Origin: Acidimicrobiaceae bacterium
GTDB taxonomy: Bacteria; Actinomycetota; Acidimicrobiia; Acidimicrobiales; Bog-793
Length of the DNA stretch: 10,649 nt
Direction: 5' to 3'
Assembly: GCA_003170375.1 (NCBI GenBank)
Contig: PMZN01000149.1
Location: forward strand, 423 to 11,071
The position numbers and the translations under genes were made by a program. The notes beneath the pieces are model-generated. The model was not told the origin of the DNA and made no database searches. It worked only from the letters and a program-made list of their open reading frames with translations. Shown here piece after piece: positions 6,609 through 10,649 of this stretch (position 1 is its first letter; each line of letters begins with the position of its first letter).

Positions 6609-6818
6609 ATGAGCGATGTGTACGGGGACAGCCCAGTGGTTGAAAGGCCTGACCCCTTCGTCGCGGGCGACGCCGCGGACGCGGTCTCGCTCGACAGCGA
6701 GATCGACTACGACAACGAGCAGGAAGAGGACCAGTTGCCTCTCGATGTCGTCGAGGCGATCGAAGCCGGCGTGATGCTCGACGACCCCGAGTCCGTCGAT
6801 GAGGACGGGTCCGGCTGA
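6609..6818 (+). CDS. Highly acidic 69-residue hypothetical protein
   Basis: The ORF has 14 Asp, 9 Glu, one Arg and no Lys, a net charge near -22. The best-ordered part looks like LPLDVVEAIEAGVMLDD (43-59), possibly a helix; the rest is likely disordered. Codon third positions are mostly G or C, consistent with a real gene here. No Shine-Dalgarno or good -10 is seen before the ATG at 6609, so the start is uncertain. It converges with the anti-sigma gene, 22 bases away. The 96 bases before it (6513-6608) show no other gene. I do not recognise the family, and function cannot be assigned. Confidence 0.55.
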   Translation: MSDVYGDSPVVERPDPFVAGDAADAVSLDSEIDYDNEQEEDQLPLDVVEAIEAGVMLDDPESVDEDGSG

Positions 6819-6840
6819 CAGCTGTCGCTGTCGCGGCTGC

Positions 6841-7608
6841 TTAACGCCCGACCGCTTGGACCTGTGCCGTCGTCCCGGACAGGTATGCCGTCGGCCCCGG
6901 CGCAAAGTCCGCGCTCGCCAGAACGCCCCCGTTGCTCAACACCGAGGCGGACCGGATGCGCCCGGTCCCAGGCGCCAGTGAGACGCCCCAGGCTCCGTAG
7001 CCGTTGTCGAGCCAGAAGGTGCCGAGCAGCACCGTCTTGCCCCCTGCCAGGCGCACCTGACAGGTCGCCTTGCCGGACCACGACCCGTCATCGAGGCTCA
7101 TGAACAGCCACATGGTCCGGCCCGCGTACACCGTGACGTTGCCGATTCTGCGGCCTGCGGAGACGAGTGACGCTGTCTCGATGCGCCCTCCGGGCTCGGT
7201 GCCAAACGCGGATCGGGCAACGGGCGGTTGCTGGCCACCTCGTACGAGCCATCCGGTGCCGACACCTGCGCCGACGGCAACCAACAACACAAGGCACGCC
7301 AGCACGAAGGAGGCGCGCCGCACAAACCACTGCCGGCGCACGGGTTGCCGGGCCGCGCGGCCGGCCCCGAGCCGTTCCATGAGCCTGACCTCGAAACCGA
7401 GTGGCGGCTCGATGGCGGGCACGACCTCGAGCAACGAGTCGGCTGCCAGCGAGAACTGCTCCATCTCGGCGTGGCAGCGTGGGCATGCCTCGACGTGGGC
7501 GAGTGTCTGGGCGCGTTGTCTTCCTGTCGAGATCCCGAGCGCGAGCTCCGGGATCTCGTCGGCGTAGGGACCGCATTCGGGTCCGGAACGCACGTCGTCG
7601 TCGCTCAT
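6841..7608 (-). CDS. Membrane-spanning zinc-finger anti-sigma factor (RskA-like)
   Basis: The protein is 255 residues. The cytosolic N-terminus carries a zinc-binding anti-sigma motif H38-x3-C42-x2-C45, with C12 as a possible fourth ligand. A membrane helix spans about residues 99-121, after a basic stretch (RRQWFVRR). Residues about 131-255 form an extracytoplasmic domain resembling that of RskA-type anti-sigma factors. It should hold the co-encoded ECF sigma factor at the membrane and release it on a signal, usually through proteolysis. The ATG at 7608 overlaps the sigma stop as ATGA and has its own AGGGAG (7615-7620 on the plus strand) 6 bases upstream, so it is translationally coupled yet well initiated. 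Mycobacterial RskA lacks the zinc motif as far as I know, so this is a related but distinct type. The inducing signal is unknown. Confidence 0.88.
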   Translation of the reverse strand: MSDDDVRSGPECGPYADEIPELALGISTGRQRAQTLAHVEACPRCHAEMEQFSLAADSLLEVVPAIEPPLGFEVRLMERLGAGRAARQPVRRQWFVRRASFVLACLVLLVAVGAGVGTGWLVRGGQQPPVARSAFGTEPGGRIETASLVSAGRRIGNVTVYAGRTMWLFMSLDDGSWSGKATCQVRLAGGKTVLLGTFWLDNGYGAWGVSLAPGTGRIRSASVLSNGGVLASADFAPGPTAYLSGTTAQVQAVGR

Positions 7609-8186
7609 CGATGGCTCCCTTCGCTCGTCATCGTTTCGCGTAGCTTCGTGAGGCCCGCGCGGATCCGCGTCTTCGCAGTTCCGAGGGGGATCGCTTCCCT
7701 CTCGCTGATCTCGGCGGCCGTCATCCCGTAGAAGTACGCGAGCACCAGGGCCCGGCGTTGCTCGGCGCTCAGGCCCGCGAGCGCCTGGCGGAGCCCGCGA
7801 GCGGCATCGGCGCTCACCGCGGCGCCCTCGGGCGTCACCTCGTTGCTCACGAGGCCGAGATTGACGAGATCGTCAGGATCGGTCGGGATGGCCCGGCGCA
7901 TGCGCAACGCGTCGATGGTGAGGTTGCGGGTGATGGTGAGCACCCAGGTGGAGACGGCGCCGCGGCGGGAATCGTAAACCGGCGCGTGACGCCAGGCTCG
8001 CAGCAGGGCCTCTTGCGCGATGTCCTCGGCAAGAGCCGCATCAGAGACCATGCCGAACGCCAGGCCGAACACTCTTCCCTGATACCTCCTCACGAACGCG
8101 AGCCCGGCCCGCTCGTCGCCCTGCGCCATGCCGGCCAGCAACGACTCGTCGGAGGCCCCGTTGGTCGGCTCCCGCGTCCGTCTCAT
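7605..8186 (-). CDS. ECF RNA polymerase sigma factor (SigK-like group)
   Basis: The protein is 193 residues, with sigma region 2 at about 31-98 (including AEDIAQEALLRAW, the core-binding and -10 recognition part) and region 4 at about 135-184 (LSAEQRRAL and PLGTAKTRIRAGL, the -35-binding helix-turn-helix). There is no C-terminal extension, so it is a minimal ECF sigma that directs RNA polymerase to its own regulon. Pairing with a membrane anti-sigma that has an RskA-like outer domain points to the SigK/RskA (ECF19-like) type, by inference. The start is the ATG at 8186; a GTG directly before it at 8189 is equally possible. No Shine-Dalgarno is seen, and a candidate promoter at 8194-8222 would make the mRNA leaderless. 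The stop overlaps the anti-sigma start by 4 bases. Confidence 0.93.
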   Translation of the reverse strand: MRRTREPTNGASDESLLAGMAQGDERAGLAFVRRYQGRVFGLAFGMVSDAALAEDIAQEALLRAWRHAPVYDSRRGAVSTWVLTITRNLTIDALRMRRAIPTDPDDLVNLGLVSNEVTPEGAAVSADAARGLRQALAGLSAEQRRALVLAYFYGMTAAEISEREAIPLGTAKTRIRAGLTKLRETMTSEGSHR

Positions 8187-8193
8187 CACAGGG

Positions 8194-8222
8194 AGTACGG
8201 CCGAGAGGGGCGTCCGGATTGG
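8194..8222 (-). promoter_or_regulatory. Candidate ECF-type promoter of the sigma/anti-sigma operon
   Basis: On the minus strand CCAATC (8222-8217), a 17-base spacer and CGTACT (8199-8194) resemble an ECF -35/-10 pair. Transcription starting about 7 bases downstream would begin at or next to the sigma start codon, fitting the lack of a Shine-Dalgarno. Many ECF sigmas drive their own operon. The match is by eye and tentative. Confidence 0.3.
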
Positions 8223-8425
8223 TCAGCCGCAGTGCCGAGCCGCCAGGGCATGGCTGCCCGGTTGCCTGCAGGCCAATAAAAACGGGCGCGGTTCACCTGG
8301 CACTCTTCAACATGGCAGGCACAACACCGGAGGTCGGCGATGTCATCCACGGCCAGACGAAACGGAATGGCGCGCCGCGGCGGCTGACGCGAACCGACTG
8401 CGGAGCGTCGGCGCGCCCGGCACGG

Positions 8426-8431
8426 TAGATT
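8426..8431 (+). promoter_or_regulatory. Candidate -10 element for the hydrolase gene
   Basis: TAGATT fits TANNNT and ends 7 bases before the GTG start at 8439, the spacing expected for a leaderless actinobacterial mRNA. There is no Shine-Dalgarno before the GTG. No convincing -35 box is seen. Confidence 0.4.
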
Positions 8432-8438
8432 TCCGCAG

Positions 8439-9647
8439 GTGAGCGGTGCTTATGGACCTGGCCGGCGACCGACCTCCCGGCGTCTCGACCCGGCGGTCTA
8501 CAGGCGCCGGCGCATAGGCGTGGCGTTGACGGCCATTCTCGTCGCCGCGTTGCTCGTCGGGATCGTCTTGCTCATCGGTGACGGGGGGTCCTCCAGCCAG
8601 AAGCCAGCTCCGCACACAACGACGACGACGCTCCCGCGGCTACGGCCGACCGGGATCGGCCTCAAGACCGTCACCTGGACAGATACCAACCCGAGCGCCG
8701 GGCTCGTGGTCAACCCCGCGCCGGGAGGCAGCGCCGGGCCCCGGACGCTCGTCACCGAGATCTGGTACCCCTCGATAGGCGGTTCCGAGAAGGCGCCGAC
8801 CACTGGCCAGGCACCCGACTATCGCGGCGGCCCGTTCCCCGTCATCGTCTTCGCCCATGGATTCGACACCCTGCCTGCCACTTATAAGCCTCTGTTGGTG
8901 TCGTGGGTGAAGGCCGGCTTCGTCGTGGTGGCGCCGCTGTTCCCGGACGAGAACGCCAACAAGATCAACTCCCTCGGTCCTCGCACTACCGCTCAGAGCG
9001 AGCTCGCCGAGTCCGACGTCGTGAACGAGCCCTACGACATCGCGTACGTGGCAGGCGAGGTCGAGTCGGGGGCCGGTGGTGCCGCCTCGAGCGGTGCCTC
9101 CTGGCTCAAGGGCCTCGCGGAGCCAGGCAAGATCGCCGTTGCGGGTCACTCCGACGGTGCCCAAGCCGTCGCGGCCCTCGTTTACTCGGAAAAGTACGCC
9201 TCGACCTATGACGCGATGGCAGCCCACCCGTTCGGCGTCCTCATCCTGTCGGGATCGGAGCTGGCCGGCACCTACGCGGCACCGGCCAACCCGCCACCGG
9301 TGCTCTTCGTCCAGAGTGCCGTCGACAGCTGCAACTTGCCCCAGGAGGCCGGCACGCTGTTTCACGATGCCGGCGGCGGCTTCTTCCTGAAGCTCACCGG
9401 AGCGCACCATTTCTCCCCGTACGTCGGCAGGGGCCCGGCTGCGCCGGTCGTCGAGAAGCTCACGGCTGCATTCTTGAAGCGAGCGCTCGTGGGCGCACCG
9501 AGCCTTTCCGAACTTTCGGCATCCGGTGCGGCACGGGGCGTCGCGACGCTCTACGGCCCGTTGAAGCCTCCGGTCCTGACCCCTCTCCCCGAGCCCACCC
9601 AGGCGGAGCGCTCCGCGGCGTGCACGGTCCCCAGCTCATTGCCATGA
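8439..9647 (+). CDS. Membrane-anchored alpha/beta hydrolase (dienelactone hydrolase / PAF-acetylhydrolase-like)
   Basis: The 402-residue protein has a basic N-terminus (RRRR at 22-25), one membrane helix at about 26-47, a Ser/Thr-rich linker (HTTTTTLP) and an outside-facing alpha/beta hydrolase domain from about residue 72. The oxyanion region is FAHGFD (138-143). The nucleophile is S238 in GHSDG, the acid is D296 in SAVD, and the base is H323 or H324 in GAHHF, so the triad is complete. IWYP (108-111) and GPFPVIVFAHG are typical of the PAF-acetylhydrolase/dienelactone hydrolase group, often loosely annotated as chlorophyllase or esterase. It probably hydrolyses an ester outside the membrane; the substrate is unknown. 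C298 and C395 could form a disulfide. The GTG at 8439 is the start that keeps the basic pre-helix segment. The gene is divergent from the ECF sigma operon and convergent with lhr. Confidence 0.88.
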   Translation: MSGAYGPGRRPTSRRLDPAVYRRRRIGVALTAILVAALLVGIVLLIGDGGSSSQKPAPHTTTTTLPRLRPTGIGLKTVTWTDTNPSAGLVVNPAPGGSAGPRTLVTEIWYPSIGGSEKAPTTGQAPDYRGGPFPVIVFAHGFDTLPATYKPLLVSWVKAGFVVVAPLFPDENANKINSLGPRTTAQSELAESDVVNEPYDIAYVAGEVESGAGGAASSGASWLKGLAEPGKIAVAGHSDGAQAVAALVYSEKYASTYDAMAAHPFGVLILSGSELAGTYAAPANPPPVLFVQSAVDSCNLPQEAGTLFHDAGGGFFLKLTGAHHFSPYVGRGPAAPVVEKLTAAFLKRALVGAPSLSELSASGAARGVATLYGPLKPPVLTPLPEPTQAERSAACTVPSSLP

Positions 9648-9720
9648 GGCGGCTCGCCCGCCCCGGTGACGAAGCGCTCTCGGGCCGCCGATGCCGAAGC
9701 CGAGCCGAGAGCGAGCCGCC
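9648..9720. terminator. Inverted repeat at the hydrolase/lhr convergent junction, likely bidirectional terminator
   Basis: GGCGGCTCGC at 9648-9657, directly after the hydrolase stop, pairs perfectly with GCGAGCCGCC at 9711-9720. An inner 8-bp stem, GCTCTCGG (9676-9683) with CCGAGAGC (9705-9712), shares two bases with the outer right arm, so the two pairings partly compete. The 93-bp gap between the convergent genes holds nothing else. There is no T tract; the position is the main argument for termination. Confidence 0.55.
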
Positions 9721-9740
9721 CCGGTCCGGACAGCCGGTTG

Positions 9741-10649
9741 TCAGCCAGGAATGGCACTATGGCGCGGGATCGCCGGCTGGAGGCCGGGCCCTTCGACCTC
9801 GAGCCGCTCGAGGACGCCGTCCTTGAGCGTGATCGTCCGGGCGTGCTGGGCCGGGATCCGAGGTCCCGGCAGGATGACACCGGTCAGATTGAGCGGGTCC
9901 GTCGCCGACAGCTGAACGGTGACGCCATCGGCCGCGCTCTTGCCGAGCGCACGCAGCTGCTCGGCGGCTTCGGGCAGGGCGAACTGCTCGCCGGCGAAGC
10001 CTGCGACATGCCGGCCTCCGAGCACCACGCCGCGTGCCTCCAGGCGGCGCAGAGCCCAGAGGACGTCCCTCCAGGCGATGGCGAGCGACTCACGCGCCAA
10101 CAGGTCGCGGAAGACCACTCCCCAGCGCGAGAGCAGCTGGCCCGCGATCGCTTCGGCCAACTCGTCGGGATCCAAGCCCGGGTCCTTCTGACCGGCCGCC
10201 GCGCCTGGACCGGTACCGGCCGGATCGCCCGCCGGCAGAGCGCCGAACCTGAGCCCATCTCCCAGCAACGACCACCTGCCGCCCGAGACGGCGGGCCGGA
10301 CGCGCAGGCGACTGCGGCCCTGACCGGGCAATCCGGGCCTGCTCCGGCCGGCGCGACCCAGCACCGGCCCGGCTCGGCCGGGAAACGAGCTCGTTCGCGC
10401 CCTGGCCCCGCGTCCACTCAGCAGTGCCCGAACTGCCTGGAAGCCGTCCGCGGTGAGAAGGCCGCGGGCCATCCCGTCCCAGAGCGCCTCGACGACCTCA
10501 CCCGGCAGGCGACCAGTCAGCTGGCAAAGGTCGGTGACGAAAAGAGCGCCGTGGCGCCGAAGGGCCTCGAACACCTCCAAGGCGGCGCCGACCGTCGGCG
10601 GGTCGGGCGTCGCCCCGGCGCGACTTGCAGCGAGGAGCCACTCGAGGTC
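9741..10649 (-). CDS. lhr: Lhr-type ATP-dependent helicase, C-terminal fragment (runs off the right edge)
   Basis: The frame is open from the right edge to the stop at 9741, giving the last 302 residues. The helicase core with its Walker motifs lies outside the window. What is visible matches the Lhr C-terminal region: a segment with LEVFEALRRHGALF early on, a low-complexity Arg/Gly/Pro stretch, then GGRWSLL, LLSRWGVVFRDLLARE, WRDVLWALRRLEARG and GEQFALPEA. Lhr is a large (about 1,500-residue) superfamily 2 helicase that translocates 3' to 5' on single-stranded DNA and is linked to DNA repair, notably of crosslinks in mycobacteria. A TTG at 10580 could be read as a start, but the coding frame and family features continue through it, so the gene is simply cut by the edge. 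It is convergent with the hydrolase gene. Confidence 0.85.
   Translation of the reverse strand, partial: DLEWLLAASRAGATPDPPTVGAALEVFEALRRHGALFVTDLCQLTGRLPGEVVEALWDGMARGLLTADGFQAVRALLSGRGARARTSSFPGRAGPVLGRAGRSRPGLPGQGRSRLRVRPAVSGGRWSLLGDGLRFGALPAGDPAGTGPGAAAGQKDPGLDPDELAEAIAGQLLSRWGVVFRDLLARESLAIAWRDVLWALRRLEARGVVLGGRHVAGFAGEQFALPEAAEQLRALGKSAADGVTVQLSATDPLNLTGVILPGPRIPAQHARTITLKDGVLERLEVEGPGLQPAIPRHSAIPG

Larger units (their letters stand above)
8190..8438. other. Divergent intergenic region (249 bp) between sigma factor and hydrolase
   Basis: The stretch must hold both divergent promoters. An AT-rich patch (CAATAAAAA, 8274-8282) stands out from the high-GC surroundings and could be an upstream promoter element or regulator site. 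Short ORFs here have no ribosome binding site and no recognisable homology. No perfect inverted repeat long enough to propose an operator was found by eye. Confidence 0.5.

Noticed and set aside
8343..8371. CATCCA...CGGAAT as a second ECF promoter driving the hydrolase
   Set aside because: The spacer is only 13 bases, too short for an ECF promoter, and the boxes match poorly.
8312..8428. 38-residue plus-strand ORF in the sigma/hydrolase intergenic region
   Set aside because: ATG present but no ribosome binding site, no recognisable sequence, and it would run through the likely hydrolase promoter.
8640..9410. 256-residue ORF antisense to the hydrolase
   Set aside because: No domain, Arg/Gly/Asp-rich, and directly opposite a well-supported triad-containing hydrolase.
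10578..10580. TTG as the start of a complete short gene in place of the lhr fragment
   Set aside because: The frame and Lhr-like sequence continue upstream to the window edge, so this is an internal Leu codon.

Overview
The window reads as chromosomal DNA of a high-GC actinobacterium. The marker is a compact fhaA-fhaB-pstP-pbpA-Ser/Thr kinase operon, which is characteristic of Actinobacteria. The Thr-rich linkers in exported proteins and the short FhaA suggest a non-mycobacterial lineage, possibly Acidimicrobiia; that placement is an inference. I see no transposase, integrase, CRISPR array or phage gene, and the region looks like ordinary chromosomal backbone.

Positions 1-4477, minus strand: a cell-wall and phospho-signalling operon, transcribed right to left. 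It encodes FhaA (two-domain FHA adaptor), FhaB (membrane-anchored FHA protein), PstP (PP2C phosphatase with one membrane helix), PbpA (class B transpeptidase) and the first 117 residues of a Ser/Thr kinase cut by the window edge. The last three junctions are all 4-base ATGA stop/start overlaps, so expression is probably coupled. The kinase and phosphatase presumably set the phosphorylation state read by the FHA proteins, which controls peptidoglycan synthesis. The rodA/ftsW-type glycosyltransferase gene that usually lies between pstP and pbpA is absent.

Positions 4478-6818, plus strand: a tRNA-Leu(CAG) gene, an FMN-dependent alpha-hydroxy-acid dehydrogenase, a cold-shock protein, a perfect 13-bp hairpin, a 40-residue Lys-rich microprotein with an excellent ribosome binding site, and a 69-residue very acidic ORF of unknown function.

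Positions 6841-8186, minus strand: an ECF sigma factor and its membrane-spanning zinc-finger anti-sigma factor, joined by another ATGA overlap. The pair should convert an extracytoplasmic signal into transcription. Divergent from it (8439-9647, plus) is a membrane-anchored alpha/beta hydrolase with a complete Ser-Asp-His triad. From 9741 to the right edge, minus strand, is the C-terminal third or less of an Lhr-type helicase, convergent with the hydrolase and separated from it by an inverted repeat.

No clearly new multi-gene system is visible. The points most worth a second look are the missing rodA, the SxN-to-SCD change in PbpA, the csp-hairpin-microprotein unit, and several candidate leaderless promoters.
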